Shown here: positions 1 through 8,964 of the stretch, piece by piece | How the letters are laid out: the number at the start of each line of letters is the position of its first letter | How positions within the stretch are numbered: position 1 is the first letter of the stretch | Source of the DNA: Azospirillum sp. TSA2s | GTDB taxonomy: Bacteria; Pseudomonadota; Alphaproteobacteria; Azospirillales; Azospirillaceae | NCBI RefSeq assembly: GCF_004923315.1 | Contig: NZ_CP039649.1 | Span: 62,001 to 126,000 of the forward strand | DNA: 64,000 nt | Direction: 5' to 3' | Position numbers and translations under genes: made by a program | Notes under the pieces: generated by a model | Databases searched by the model: none | Told to the model about the DNA's origin: nothing | Seen by the model: only the letters and a program-made list of their open reading frames with translations

Positions 1-2
1 CA

Positions 3-941
3 TTGGAACGCTACGTGGTGTTGGAGGAGGTGCTGGCCGCCGGCGCGCCGGTGGCGGCCCACTGGATCGCCGACCGCCAGAGCGGCCCGCTGCTGCTGAA
101 GAACGGCACCGAGGAGCAGCGCCAGCGTATCCTGCCACGCATCGCCGCCGGCGACTGCACCTTCTGCATCGGCATGAGCGAGCCGGACTCGGGGTCGGAC
201 CTCGCCGCCGTGCGCACCCGCGCGGTGCCGGTCCAAGGGGGCGGGGGTGGCGGCTGGCGGGTCAACGGCACCAAGCTGTGGACGACCTACGCCCACCATG
301 CCCATTACATGATCCTGTTCTGCCGCACCGATGGCGGAACCGAGGACCGGCAGGGCGGCACCAGCCAGTTCCTGGTCGATCTCAAGACCCCCGGCATCAC
401 CATCCGCCCGGTTCTCGACATGACCGGCGCGCATCACTTCAACGAGGTGGTCTTCGAGGACGCGCTCCTGCCGGACGACGCCCTGATCGGGCAGCGTGGC
501 GAAGGCTGGGCGCAGGTGATGGGCGAACTCGCCTACGAGCGCAGCGGGCCGGAGCGTTTCCTGTCTTCGATGACGCTGCTGACCGAATTGGTGCGGGCGC
601 TGGGCGACGCGCCGTCCGATCAGGCGGCGATGGCGGTGGGGCGGCTCACCGCGCATCTGCTGGTGCTGCGGCGGCTGTCGCGCTCGGTGGCGGGAATGCT
701 GGAAAACGGCGAGAACCCCGCGTTGCAGGCGGCGTTGGTCAAGGATTTGGGGGCGCTGTTCGAGCAGGAGATCCCCGAGATCGCCCGCCAACTGGTCAAT
801 GCTGAACCAGATCTCCAGGCGACGCGGGAATTCTCCGCCGTGTTGGCCAAGCTGGTGATGAACGCCCCGTCCTTTTCGTTGCGCGGCGGCACGCGGGAAA
901 TCCTGCGCGGCATCATCGCGCGGGGCTTGGGCCTGCGCTGA
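3..941 (+). CDS. Acyl-CoA dehydrogenase, 5' end outside the window
   Basis: C-terminal 312 residues of an FAD-dependent acyl-CoA dehydrogenase, which oxidises an acyl-CoA to the 2-enoyl-CoA and passes electrons to ETF. The reading frame is open to the left edge, so the start lies upstream. The family signature GMSEPDSGSDLAA is visible near residue 57, followed by the middle beta domain and the alpha-helical C-terminal domain ending in RGGTREILRGIIARGLGLR. A run of six glycines (about residue 79) comes from a G-rich tract and is unusual. The gene is followed 50 bases later by an enoyl-CoA hydratase on the same strand, so the two very likely act in succession. The electron acceptor may be the etfBA pair at 19.6-21.6 kb. 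The substrate is unknown. Confidence 0.9.
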   Translation: MERYVVLEEVLAAGAPVAAHWIADRQSGPLLLKNGTEEQRQRILPRIAAGDCTFCIGMSEPDSGSDLAAVRTRAVPVQGGGGGGWRVNGTKLWTTYAHHAHYMILFCRTDGGTEDRQGGTSQFLVDLKTPGITIRPVLDMTGAHHFNEVVFEDALLPDDALIGQRGEGWAQVMGELAYERSGPERFLSSMTLLTELVRALGDAPSDQAAMAVGRLTAHLLVLRRLSRSVAGMLENGENPALQAALVKDLGALFEQEIPEIARQLVNAEPDLQATREFSAVLAKLVMNAPSFSLRGGTREILRGIIARGLGLR

Positions 942-991
942 TCCGACGAAACATCCCGAAAATGGCCCAAGGATTGGGAGACACACAAACC

Positions 992-1792
992 ATGACCGAC
1001 CCGGTTCTGTACGAACAGGACGGCGGCATCGTCACGCTGACGCTGAACCGGCCCGACCTGCGCAATCCCATTTCGGAACCCGAGATGGTGGATGCGCTGG
1101 AGGTGGCCCTGATCCGGCTCGACCGCGATCCCGACGTGCGCGTCGCCATCCTCACCGGCGCGGGCAGCGCCTTTTCCTCCGGTGGCAATCTGAAGACGAT
1201 GCGGGTGGGCGGCGGCCTGAACGATGCGCTGCCGGCCCGCACCCGGTCGAATTACCGTCACGGCATCCAGCGCCTGCCGCTGGTCTTCGAACGGTTGGAG
1301 GTGCCGGTCATCGCCGCCGTCAATGGTCCGGCCATAGGCGCCGGCTGTGATTTGGCCTGCATGTGCGACCTGCGCATCGCCGCCGAAAGCGCCCGCTTCG
1401 CGGAGAGCTTCGTCAAGGTCGGGCTGGTGCCGGGCGATGGCGGGGCGTGGCTGTTACCGCGTGTCGTCGGCTTTTCCAAGGCGTGCGAGATGGCGCTGAC
1501 GGGCGACGTGATCGACGCCGCCGAAGCGCTGGCCTGCGGGCTGGTGTCGAAACTGGTTCCCGACGACGACCTGCTGGCCGCCGCCCGTGCGCTGGCCGAC
1601 CGCATAGCCGTGAATCCGCGCCACGCGGTGCGGATGACCAAGCGCCTGATGACCGAGGGCCGGACCGTCGGGTTGGCGACGCTGCTGGAGATGTCGGCGG
1701 CGATGCAGGCGCTGGCCCATGCCACCGCCGACCATGCCGAGGCCGTCGAGGCGCTCCTGCGCAAGCGTAAGCCGGTCTTTACCGGCGCGTGA
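992..1792 (+). CDS. Enoyl-CoA hydratase/isomerase (crotonase fold, PaaG-like)
   Basis: 266-residue crotonase-fold protein. The start at 992 is chosen because GGGAG at 976-980 lies 11 bases upstream; an in-frame ATG at 962 has no such site. The oxyanion-hole segments GAGSAFSSGGNL and NGPAIGAGCDLA are clear. The stretch FAESFVKVGLVPGDGG, where hydratases carry two catalytic glutamates, lacks the first (Phe in its place) and has Asp in GDGG. This pattern resembles PaaG-type isomerases more than classical hydratases. It sits directly after an acyl-CoA dehydrogenase, so hydration or isomerisation of an enoyl-CoA in a degradative pathway is the likely role. The substrate cannot be read from sequence. 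Confidence 0.9.
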   Translation: MTDPVLYEQDGGIVTLTLNRPDLRNPISEPEMVDALEVALIRLDRDPDVRVAILTGAGSAFSSGGNLKTMRVGGGLNDALPARTRSNYRHGIQRLPLVFERLEVPVIAAVNGPAIGAGCDLACMCDLRIAAESARFAESFVKVGLVPGDGGAWLLPRVVGFSKACEMALTGDVIDAAEALACGLVSKLVPDDDLLAAARALADRIAVNPRHAVRMTKRLMTEGRTVGLATLLEMSAAMQALAHATADHAEAVEALLRKRKPVFTGA

Positions 1793-1846
1793 CAACACCG
1801 GGACGTGACTATAGCTTGGTCGATTTTTAAGACACAAATTGGCATA

Positions 1847-1875
1847 TTGACTAACAATTGGAATTAGAACAATCT
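1847..1875 (+). promoter_or_regulatory. Possible promoter in the AT-rich gap before the amidohydrolase
   Basis: The 240-base gap 1793-2032 is much richer in A+T than its surroundings. TTGACT at 1847-1852 could be a -35 box, with AT-rich sequence (AACAAT at 1868-1873) near the expected -10. AATTGG occurs on both sides of it. There is no other gene in this gap. This is a weak match and no experiment supports it. Confidence 0.25.
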
Positions 1876-2032
1876 GTGTGGGTGACGGTCTTACGCCGGC
1901 CCCACCGGCGGTGAAGTCCCCCCGTTCCAATCGATGCGTTCGTGCAACGCCGGATCGCACACGCCCGACGCCGTGACAGCGCCTTTGTGCGGGCGGCGTC
2001 GGTGACCCACGACACACGCAGGGAAGACACTG

Positions 2033-3103
2033 ATGCTGATCGATCTTCATGCCCATGCGCCGCTGCCGGGCTATTACAACCAGCACCCGCATTGGGGGCC
2101 GTTCTTCGAGCCGTGCGACGACGGCGACATCCGGTTGCGCGTGGGCAAATGGGTCCTGACCCTCGGCTCGCCCGAGCGCCGCGCCGCCGTCCGGGCCGGC
2201 AAGAAGCTGGATCTGCAAGAGTATTTCGCGCGCTGGGCCGATCCGAACGTCCGCCTTGCCGGGATGGACGCCGCCGGTCAGGACGCGCAGGTGCTGTCGG
2301 TACCGTCGCACTGCTACATGTACTGGACCGAGCCGGAATTCTCGGTGTCTTACGCCCGCAAGGTGAACGACACGCTGGCCGAATACTGTGCCGGTGCGCC
2401 GGGCCGCCTATTCTTCTGGGCGCACGCCCCGCTGAACGCGCCCGAGGCCGCCGCCGTCGAAATCCGCCGCGCTGTCACCGAACTGGGGGCCGTCGGCATC
2501 AGCGCCGGTGGTTCGAACTTTGGCGGGCTGGAGTTCGACTCGCCGGAGCTCGACGTGGTGTGGAAGACCATGGTCGACCTCGACCTGCCGATCTTCGTCC
2601 ATGGCTACAACCAGTCTGTGACCTGGGGCGACAAGGCCAACGAGGACCGCTACGAGACGACAGCCATCGTCGGCATGAACTACGATGAAACCAAATGCTT
2701 CTGGTATCTGGTCTGCGGCGGCGTACTCGACCGCTTCCCCGATCTGAAGATCTACATTACCCACGCGGGCGGCTTCGTGCCGTTCCAGCTCGGCCGTTTG
2801 GAGCAGACGATCCAGAACCTGGACGTCGTCCACAACAAGAAGCCGATGCGCGAATACATGAAGAATTTCTGGTTCGATCCTGAACTGCACGAACTGCCGA
2901 TGCGTCAGGCGCTGATCGACGTCGTCGGTGCCGACCAGCTCGTCTACGGCACCAATTTCGGCGGCAGCGACGCGATCCGCCACGACCTGACCCAAGGTCT
3001 ACGGGTATCGCCGGAGGATCTGGACAAGATCCGCTACAAGAACGCCTGCAAGCTGCTGCACCTCGACCCGGCCAAGCTCGGCCGCGCCAAGGTCGCCGCC
3101 TGA
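2033..3103 (+). CDS. Amidohydrolase-family (ACMSD-like) hydrolase or decarboxylase
   Basis: 356-residue TIM-barrel protein of the amidohydrolase-2 group, which includes 2-amino-3-carboxymuconate-6-semialdehyde decarboxylase. The start is set by AGGGAAG just upstream. Metal-ligand histidines are visible in DLHAHAPL (residues 6 and 8), in FVHGYNQ (about 193) and in ITHAGGFVPF (about 244). In the last strand, where the family has Asp in a GTDYP/GSDFP-type motif, this protein reads YGTNFGGSD, so Asn occupies the usual Asp position. The stop overlaps the start of the next gene by one base (TGATG), so the two are translationally coupled. With the FAH-fold hydrolase that follows, it suggests processing of a ring-cleavage product, which is an inference. 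Confidence 0.85.
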   Translation: MLIDLHAHAPLPGYYNQHPHWGPFFEPCDDGDIRLRVGKWVLTLGSPERRAAVRAGKKLDLQEYFARWADPNVRLAGMDAAGQDAQVLSVPSHCYMYWTEPEFSVSYARKVNDTLAEYCAGAPGRLFFWAHAPLNAPEAAAVEIRRAVTELGAVGISAGGSNFGGLEFDSPELDVVWKTMVDLDLPIFVHGYNQSVTWGDKANEDRYETTAIVGMNYDETKCFWYLVCGGVLDRFPDLKIYITHAGGFVPFQLGRLEQTIQNLDVVHNKKPMREYMKNFWFDPELHELPMRQALIDVVGADQLVYGTNFGGSDAIRHDLTQGLRVSPEDLDKIRYKNACKLLHLDPAKLGRAKVAA

Positions 3104-3948
3104 TGCGGATCGCCCGGTGCACCGACGGGGGCGCCCCTTTTTGGGCCGTCGTCGATAGGACGGGAGACACTGTCCGCCCGTTCCTTGGGGCCTTCGCCGA
3201 ATGGGCGCCCGCCGTGACCCGTGGCGAGGGCGAGGCGACGCTCCGTTTCACCGGTGAGGTCCGCAAGCTGTCGGATGTGCGGCTGCTGCCGCCCATTGAG
3301 AAGACCAACAAGGTCGTGGTGGCCGGAGCCAATTACCGCAAGCATCTGGTTGAGTTCGGCGTCGCCCCGCCGGCGCGCCCGGTGGCCTTCCTGAAGGCCT
3401 ACGGCGCGCTGATCGGCGCGGCGGACCCCATACGCTACCCGCCGGTGACCCGCGAACTCGATTACGAGGTCGAGCTGGTCGCGGTGGTCGGCGCCGAGCG
3501 CATCGACCCGGCCGACCCGTTCGCCGGTCTTCTGGGCTACACGGTGGGCAACGACGTCAGCGCCCGTGATGAGCAGAGGGCCGGACCACCCGGCATTGGC
3601 ATGGATCTGTTCTCGGCGAAGAGCCAGGACCAGACCACCGGGCTTGGCCCCTGGATCGTCACCCGCGACGAGTTTCCCGCCGGTCAGCCCGGGCTGAGGC
3701 TTGGGCTGACGGTCAACGGCGCGGTGCGGCAGGACGGCACGACCGCCGACATGACGTGGACGGTGGGCGAGCTGCTGGCCTTCATCGACGCGCGGGTCGG
3801 CTTCGACTGCGGCGACGTCCTGTTCACCGGCACGCCCGAAGGCGTCGCGCAAGGAACCGGCAACTACCTTCAGCCAGGCGACGTGGTCGAGGCAACGGTG
3901 GAGGGGATCGGCACCCTCCGCAATGTGGTGGGTGACCGTCCGGTGTGA
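3103..3948 (+). CDS. Fumarylacetoacetate hydrolase-family protein
   Basis: 281-residue FAH-fold enzyme. The family hydrolyses, decarboxylates or hydrates 2-oxo acids from aromatic ring cleavage, using a divalent metal. The metal ligands appear as E-x-E in LDYEVELVAVV (about residues 124-126) and the Asp of GYTVGNDVSARD. A DLFSAKSQDQ segment and FTGTPEGVAQG complete the active-site pattern. It overlaps the amidohydrolase stop by one base and is followed by two hairpins, the second with a T run, so a two-gene transcript is likely. It differs clearly from the second FAH gene at 22781-23662. The exact substrate is unknown. Confidence 0.9.
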   Translation: MRIARCTDGGAPFWAVVDRTGDTVRPFLGAFAEWAPAVTRGEGEATLRFTGEVRKLSDVRLLPPIEKTNKVVVAGANYRKHLVEFGVAPPARPVAFLKAYGALIGAADPIRYPPVTRELDYEVELVAVVGAERIDPADPFAGLLGYTVGNDVSARDEQRAGPPGIGMDLFSAKSQDQTTGLGPWIVTRDEFPAGQPGLRLGLTVNGAVRQDGTTADMTWTVGELLAFIDARVGFDCGDVLFTGTPEGVAQGTGNYLQPGDVVEATVEGIGTLRNVVGDRPV

Positions 3949-4010
3949 GGCGCGTCCCGCGCCGGTCCGCGGTTCGGGGAACGACTGGCAGCAAACTTGT
4001 CACCGCTCCC

Positions 4011-4036
4011 GGCGTCCGGTCCCCAGTCCGGACGCC
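4011..4036 (+). other. Short perfect hairpin after the FAH gene
   Basis: GGCGTCCGG (4011-4019) and CCGGACGCC (4028-4036) form a nine-pair stem with an eight-base loop. There is no T run, so alone it is not a standard terminator. It lies 34 bases before a second, terminator-like hairpin. Confidence 0.45.
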
Positions 4037-4069
4037 CCCGGCTCCGTTCGGCGCCACGGGGGCATGACC

Positions 4070-4123
4070 GGGCGTCCCAGGTGCGGGTCTTCGGAAACGC
4101 GGCCTGGGACGCCCATCCTTTTT
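4070..4123 (+). terminator. Rho-independent terminator before the reductase gene
   Basis: Twelve perfect pairs, GGGCGTCCCAGG (4070-4081) with CCTGGGACGCCC (4103-4114), then TTTTT at 4119-4123. It should end the amidohydrolase-FAH transcript and separate it from the reductase gene at 4152, only 28 bases on. Attenuation of the reductase is possible but not shown. Confidence 0.72.
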
Positions 4124-4151
4124 GCGCCGAACCGGATATTGGAGACGGATC

Positions 4152-5435
4152 ATGCTTCAGGACGACAAGACGATCGTGATCGTCGGGGCCGGGCAGGCCG
4201 GCGGCACCGCCGCCGCGACGCTGCGGCAATACGGATTCAAGGGCAAAGTCGTTTTGATCGGGGACGAGCCGCTGCTTCCCTACCAGCGCCCCCCGCTGTC
4301 CAAGACCTATTTGAAGACCGATCTGTCGCCCGATGCGCTGAAACTGCGCGCGCAGAGCTTCTACGACGAGGCCGGGATCGAACTGCGGCTGGGCCGATCG
4401 GTCACCGCCATCGACGCCAAGGCCAGGACGGTCGCGCTGGCTGATGGCGAAACGCTGGCCTACGACATCCTGATACTGGCGACGGGGTCTCTGGTCCGCA
4501 AGCTCGACGTGCCGGGCGCCGGTCTCGCCGGGCTGTTCGAACTGCGCAGCCAGGCCGACGCGGATCGGCTGAAGCCGGCGGTGCGCAGCGCCAAACGCAT
4601 CGCCATCGTCGGCGCCGGCTATGTCGGGTTGGAGGTTGCCGCGTCCGCCCGCGCGCTTGGCGCCGAGGTGGTGGTGGTGGAGCGTGAAAGCCGAGTGCTC
4701 GCTCGCGTCGCCAGCGCCGCGTTGTCTGGCTTCGTCGATGCCTATCACCGAGGCCGGGGCGTCGAGATCCTGACCGGCGCGTCGGTCGCCGCCTTCCTGG
4801 GCGACGGGCAAGGCCAGGGGGAGGGCAAAGAGGAGGGGAAGGTGCGGGCGCTGCAACTCGCCGATGGCCGCATCGTCGCGTGTGACGCGGTGGTGGTCGG
4901 CGTCGGCGCGCTGCCCTGCGACGCGCTGGCCCGGTCGGCTGGTCTGGTCTGCGACGACGGCGTGCGCGTCGATGAGCAGGCCCGCACCTCCGATCCGGCG
5001 ATCTATGCCATCGGCGACATGACCTCGCGTCCGCTGGCGCTGTATGACGGGCGGCGCGTGCGGTTGGAAAGCGTGCCGAACGCGCTGGAGCAGGCCAAGC
5101 AAGCCGCCGCGTCGATCACCGGCGCGGCAGCGCCGCCGCCCGAAATTCCGTGGTTCTGGTCCGATCAGTACGATCTGAAGCTCCAGATGGCCGGGCTCGG
5201 CGTTGGCATCGACCGCACGATCACGCGCGGCTCGCCCGAGACGGGGAAATTCGCGCTCTATCACATGTCCGGCGACCGGGTGGCGGTGGTGGAATCGGTC
5301 AACCTGCCTATCGAGTTCATTACTGCGAAGACGCTGCTGACGACCACGCGCCGCATCGACACCGACGCGCTGGCCGACATCGCAGTTCCGATTAAGTCGG
5401 ACCGGATCTTCGTTGCGGACGCCTCGGTTGTCTGA
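4152..5435 (+). CDS. FAD/NAD-dependent ferredoxin reductase (rhodocoxin/putidaredoxin reductase type)
   Basis: 427-residue pyridine nucleotide-disulphide-fold reductase. The start at 4152 is preceded by GGAGA at 4141-4145; an upstream in-frame ATG at 4122 lies in the terminator tail. Visible motifs are the FAD Rossmann IVIVGAGQAGGTAAATL, the conserved LPYQRPPLSKTYL, the NAD Rossmann IAIVGAGYVGLEVAA (about residue 155) and YAIGDMTSRP for flavin. The C-terminal domain matches reductases that pass electrons to a [2Fe-2S] ferredoxin serving a P450 or ring-hydroxylating oxygenase. Neither partner is in this window. A Gln/Glu/Gly-rich insertion (GQGQGEGKEEGK) interrupts the NAD domain. The last 23 bases overlap the next gene. 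Confidence 0.9.
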   Translation: MLQDDKTIVIVGAGQAGGTAAATLRQYGFKGKVVLIGDEPLLPYQRPPLSKTYLKTDLSPDALKLRAQSFYDEAGIELRLGRSVTAIDAKARTVALADGETLAYDILILATGSLVRKLDVPGAGLAGLFELRSQADADRLKPAVRSAKRIAIVGAGYVGLEVAASARALGAEVVVVERESRVLARVASAALSGFVDAYHRGRGVEILTGASVAAFLGDGQGQGEGKEEGKVRALQLADGRIVACDAVVVGVGALPCDALARSAGLVCDDGVRVDEQARTSDPAIYAIGDMTSRPLALYDGRRVRLESVPNALEQAKQAAASITGAAAPPPEIPWFWSDQYDLKLQMAGLGVGIDRTITRGSPETGKFALYHMSGDRVAVVESVNLPIEFITAKTLLTTTRRIDTDALADIAVPIKSDRIFVADASVV

Positions 5436-5889
5436 GTGCGGCGATCCTTGCGTGATCGCGCTGTGCGGCGGCTGCCAGCCGTCCGGCCGTTGCCGTCTCG
5501 GCATCACGCGGATGACGATGGGCGACGACGGCGTCGCGTCGGCGGCGCTGCGCTGCGACGCGGCCAATCAGGGCGGCCCGATGGTCGCGCATGGCGGCTG
5601 GACCGCCGCCGTGTTCGACGACGTGCTGGGCCGGATTCCCGGCTTTCTCGGCACCATGGCGGTGACCGCGAGCCTGACCGTCGATTTCCTCAAGCCCGTG
5701 CCGGTCGAGCGCGATCTGGTGGCGCGCGCCTGGATGGAGGCGCGGGACGGCCGACGTCTGCGTCTGGCCGGGGTGCTGCACCTTGCCGCCGGCATGGCCG
5801 AACTCGCCAGGGCTCAAGGGGTCTGGATCGAGCGGCGCCCCGATCACTTCGACCGCCATCGGCGCTGGCTGCGGGATCAGACCGGCTGA
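5413..5889 (+). CDS. PaaI-family hotdog thioesterase
   Basis: 158-residue hotdog-fold protein. The segment NQGGPMVAHGGWTAAVFDDVLG has the HGG turn followed by an acidic residue (D of FDDVLG) typical of PaaI-type acyl-CoA thioesterases. It overlaps the reductase by 23 bases, so the two are coupled. The N-terminus carries three cysteines (CGGC...C) ahead of the hotdog core. It probably releases CoA from a dead-end or product thioester of the local pathway. The start could be internal, because the N-terminal 30 residues are not typical of the family. Confidence 0.85.
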   Translation: MRTPRLSECGDPCVIALCGGCQPSGRCRLGITRMTMGDDGVASAALRCDAANQGGPMVAHGGWTAAVFDDVLGRIPGFLGTMAVTASLTVDFLKPVPVERDLVARAWMEARDGRRLRLAGVLHLAAGMAELARAQGVWIERRPDHFDRHRRWLRDQTG

Positions 5890-5925
5890 CCCGGCCTTGA
5901 AAAAAACCGGTAGGGAGAAGACGAG

Positions 5926-8043
5926 ATGAGTTTCGGCCGGTATCTCCCATCGCTTCACATGGGAATTCGCGGAAAGCTGTTCATCGCCTTCAGCGTGGTG
6001 GCGGTCCTGACGACATTGGCCAGCGGCGTCGGTCTGTGGACGATGACCGCCATTCACGGGCGCATGCTGCAAATCAGCGAGCAGGATCTTCCCTCGGTGG
6101 TCCTGGCTCAGCAGCTTCAGGCCGACGCCAGCGCCGTGGTCGCCCAGGCCCCGGTGCTCGACAGCGTCACTAACCCGAACGAACTGTCCGATCTGGCCGA
6201 GGATCTCAAGGCGCAGATGGGGCTGCTGTCGCAGACGGTGCAGGAGCTGACGCCGCTGCGCCCCGGCGATGAGAGTCTCGCCTTTCTGAAGGAGGTCAGC
6301 GCCAAGATGACCACGCTTCAGAACGCCCAGATCCAGGCGGTGTCGGAACGATTGGCGATCCGCAAGACGCGCGACGCGGCGCTCCGCGACATCGACCTGG
6401 AGCAGGCGGCCTTCGCTGTCCTGTGCCAGCCCATCGTCGATGGCCTGCGCGCCACCGTCGAGCGCCGGGGCGCCGGGTCGGGCGAGGCGGGTGGAACGGT
6501 GGCTGGCGAGTTGGTCGCGTTGATGGCCGGTCTGGAACTGATGCAGGCCGGCAACCGCATGGGAAGCTTGGCAGCGGAGGCGTCGAAAGCGTCGAGCCTG
6601 CCCCAGCTCGACGCGTTGCGGATGGATTTCACGCGGCTGGTCGAGCGGCTGCCCTCCCTTGTCGCCCGGCTTCCCGTGGACGACGCGGTGCTGCTGGATC
6701 CGCATCTGCGGATTCTGGCCGAACTCGGCCTCGGTCCCCAGGGGCTGTTCGCGCGATCGGGGGAGGAGCTTGCGGCGGCGACCGCCAGTTGGACCGCGTT
6801 GAACGACAACCGGTCGCTGTCGGACGAGCTTCGCCGCGAGGCCTCCCGTCTGGTCCACAAGGTCCGGGCGGAAAGCGCCGAGCTGGTGGAGGAGGCCAGC
6901 ACCGGAATTGAGCGCGGCCGTCGCACGCTGATCGCCATCGGGGCGGCGAGCGTCATCGGCACGATCCTGATGACATGGCTGTATGTCGGGCATGTCGTGG
7001 TCAACCGGCTGTCGCGGCTGTCGCAGGCGATGCGGTCGGTTGCGGAGGGCGATCTGAACGCCGCCATCCCAGTCGATGGCCATGACGAGATCACCGAGAT
7101 GGGGCGTGCGCTGGAGGTATTTCAGATGAACGCGCGCGCCGCGGCCGAAACCGACCAGCGCGCCGAGCAGGAGCGCGCGCGTCTGGCCGGCGAACGCCGT
7201 CAAGCCTTTATCGGCCTTGCCGGACAGTTCGAGACGACCTTCAAGGCGGCAGTGGACCGTTTCGCGCGTTCAGCCTCGAACATGCATTCGACGGCGGAGA
7301 TCATGGCCCAGTTCGCCGGGCAGGCGAAGCGGGAAGCCGCGTCGGCGTCGGTGGCCACGCACAGCGCCACGCACAGCGTCCAGACGGTGGCCTCGGCGGC
7401 CGAGCAGCTCACGTCCTCGATTTCCGAGATCACCCGTCAGGTTCGGGAGTCCGCGCGCATCGCCGGGGAGGCGGTGAGCGACGCGCGCGCGACCGACGCG
7501 ACCGCGCGCAGCCTGAACGACGCCGCCGGCCGCATCGGCGAGGTGGTACGCTTGATCGGCGAGATCGCCGCCCAGACCAATCTGCTGGCGCTGAACGCCA
7601 CCATCGAGGCGGCGCGCGCCGGGGAGGCGGGCAAGAGCTTCGCCGTCGTGGCGCATGAGGTGAAGCTGCTGGCGACCCAGACCGCGCAGGCGACCGACGA
7701 GATCGGGACGCAGATCGCCGCGATGCAACTCGTCACCGCCAAGACGGTGGAAGCCATTCGCAAGATCGGCGGCACCATCGCGTCGATCGACGGCATCACC
7801 GGTTCCATCGCGTCCGCGGTCGAACAGCAGGGCGCGGCGACGCAGGAGATCGCCCGCAACATCGTCCAGGCGGCTGATGGAACGTACCGCATGTTGTCCA
7901 GCATAGATGCGATCACCTCCGCCGCGACTGAAACCGGCGAAGCGGCGGGACGGGTGGTCGATGCGTCGGCCGAGATGTCCAGCGAAGCCAGGGCGCTGTC
8001 CGCGGAGGTCTCGAACTTCCTCGGCGTGGTGCGGGCCGGCTGA
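5926..8043 (+). CDS. Methyl-accepting chemotaxis protein
   Basis: 705-residue transmembrane chemoreceptor; GGGAGAAG sits just before the ATG. A first membrane helix (about residues 19-40) is followed by a periplasmic helical sensor region of about 290 residues, a second helix (about 332-355, ending in WLYVGHVVV), a HAMP domain and the cytoplasmic signalling coiled coil. The hairpin tip [20 protein letters not shown] and [10 protein letters not shown] are canonical. No CheR-binding pentapeptide ends the protein. It signals to CheA/CheW at the membrane. Its position after degradation genes suggests it could sense a substrate of the pathway, but no ligand domain of known specificity was recognised. 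Confidence 0.95.
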   Translation: MSFGRYLPSLHMGIRGKLFIAFSVVAVLTTLASGVGLWTMTAIHGRMLQISEQDLPSVVLAQQLQADASAVVAQAPVLDSVTNPNELSDLAEDLKAQMGLLSQTVQELTPLRPGDESLAFLKEVSAKMTTLQNAQIQAVSERLAIRKTRDAALRDIDLEQAAFAVLCQPIVDGLRATVERRGAGSGEAGGTVAGELVALMAGLELMQAGNRMGSLAAEASKASSLPQLDALRMDFTRLVERLPSLVARLPVDDAVLLDPHLRILAELGLGPQGLFARSGEELAAATASWTALNDNRSLSDELRREASRLVHKVRAESAELVEEASTGIERGRRTLIAIGAASVIGTILMTWLYVGHVVVNRLSRLSQAMRSVAEGDLNAAIPVDGHDEITEMGRALEVFQMNARAAAETDQRAEQERARLAGERRQAFIGLAGQFETTFKAAVDRFARSASNMHSTAEIMAQFAGQAKREAASASVATHSATHSVQTVASAAEQLTSSISEITRQVRESARIAGEAVSDARATDATARSLNDAAGRIGEVVRLIGEIAAQTNLLALNATIEAARAGEAGKSFAVVAHEVKLLATQTAQATDEIGTQIAAMQLVTAKTVEAIRKIGGTIASIDGITGSIASAVEQQGAATQEIARNIVQAADGTYRMLSSIDAITSAATETGEAAGRVVDASAEMSSEARALSAEVSNFLGVVRAG

Positions 8044-8069
8044 CGCCGCGAACCGCCGGGCATCACGGG

Positions 8070-8105
8070 CCGGACGCCACCGGAGAGACCCCGCGTGGCG
8101 TCCGG
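8070..8105. terminator. Bidirectional hairpin between convergent genes
   Basis: CCGGACGCCAC (8070-8080) pairs perfectly with GTGGCGTCCGG (8095-8105) across a 14-base loop. It lies between the converging chemoreceptor and universal stress protein genes. T runs on either side are poor, so it is a likely but not typical terminator. Confidence 0.55.
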
Positions 8106-8110
8106 GACTT

Positions 8111-8941
8111 TCAGTGGGAGACCAGCAACGGCACGGTCGAGCGGGTCAGCAGATTTCCGGTGGTGCTGCCGACCATCGCTTCGCGCAGGCGCGACCGGCC
8201 GAAACCACCCATGACGATCAAATCGGCGCCCGTCGCCTCGACCCGCGCCAGGATGGATCCGCTGACGCCATAGGCGTCCTCCAGCACCAGAAGCTTCACC
8301 GTCGCCGCTACCCCGTGCTGGGCGAGGAAATCGACCAGCTCGCGGCCCGGCCCTGATTCGGCGGTCGGATCCGGTGCTTTCACCACGATGATCACCACCT
8401 CGACCGCCGAGGCGGTCCGCAGGATCGGCAAGGCGTCGTGGACGGCGCGGACCGCTTCCCGGCTGGCGTTCCAGGCGACCACGACGCGTTGTCCCAGGGT
8501 TTCCACCGATGGCCGTTCCGGCACCATCAGCACGGGCACGCCGGCCTCCAGCACGATCTGGCCGCTGATCCGTCGTCCGCCGGGTTGGCCGATGTCGGAC
8601 GGGCCGACCACCGCCAGATCGGTGCAGCGGGCGTGGGCGATCACGGTCTGCGCGGCGTCTCCGCCAGCGTCCAGCCAACGTTGCCGGGCCTCGGCAGGCT
8701 GGCCGTGGCGGATGAACAGGTTCTTGGCCAGTGCGGCGGACTCGTCGGCGGCCTTGGTCAACGCATCGTTCAGGGCGGGCCCGGCGAAGGATTGCGCCAG
8801 GACGGGAATATCCAAGGCCGGCCGCACATGAAGGCCGGTCAACCGCGCGCCGTGGGCGGCGGCCAGTCGGGCGGCCATCGCGATGCGGCCGGCGGTACCG
8901 TCCCCGCCATCGACGTGAACCAGGATGTCGTTGAAGGGCAT
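8111..8941 (-). CDS. Universal stress protein, tandem UspA domains
   Basis: 276-residue protein with two UspA domains. The first starts MPFNDILVHVDGGDGT. The second ends with the nucleotide-binding pattern GGFGRSRLREAMVGSTTGN and TRSTVPLLVSH. Usp proteins bind ATP or act as stress-protection factors in the cytoplasm. A related two-domain protein lies at 58541-59428 within the low-oxygen locus, but no FNR-like palindrome was found upstream of this one. The 23-base gap to the peroxidase gene upstream on the same strand (8942-8964) suggests co-transcription. Confidence 0.9.
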   Translation of the reverse strand: MPFNDILVHVDGGDGTAGRIAMAARLAAAHGARLTGLHVRPALDIPVLAQSFAGPALNDALTKAADESAALAKNLFIRHGQPAEARQRWLDAGGDAAQTVIAHARCTDLAVVGPSDIGQPGGRRISGQIVLEAGVPVLMVPERPSVETLGQRVVVAWNASREAVRAVHDALPILRTASAVEVVIIVVKAPDPTAESGPGRELVDFLAQHGVAATVKLLVLEDAYGVSGSILARVEATGADLIVMGGFGRSRLREAMVGSTTGNLLTRSTVPLLVSH

Positions 8942-8964
8942 GGCGTGTCTCCCGAGCGCGGCCG

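Noticed and set aside
3870-5567. Long open frame of 565 codons on the minus strand
   Set aside because: It lies opposite the FAH and ferredoxin reductase genes, is full of His/Arg/Asp repeats typical of antisense GC-rich codons, and has no recognisable domain. Similar frames at 5392-7203, 11513-12745, 17213-18391, 30797 opposite strand and 51969-53708 were rejected for the same reason.
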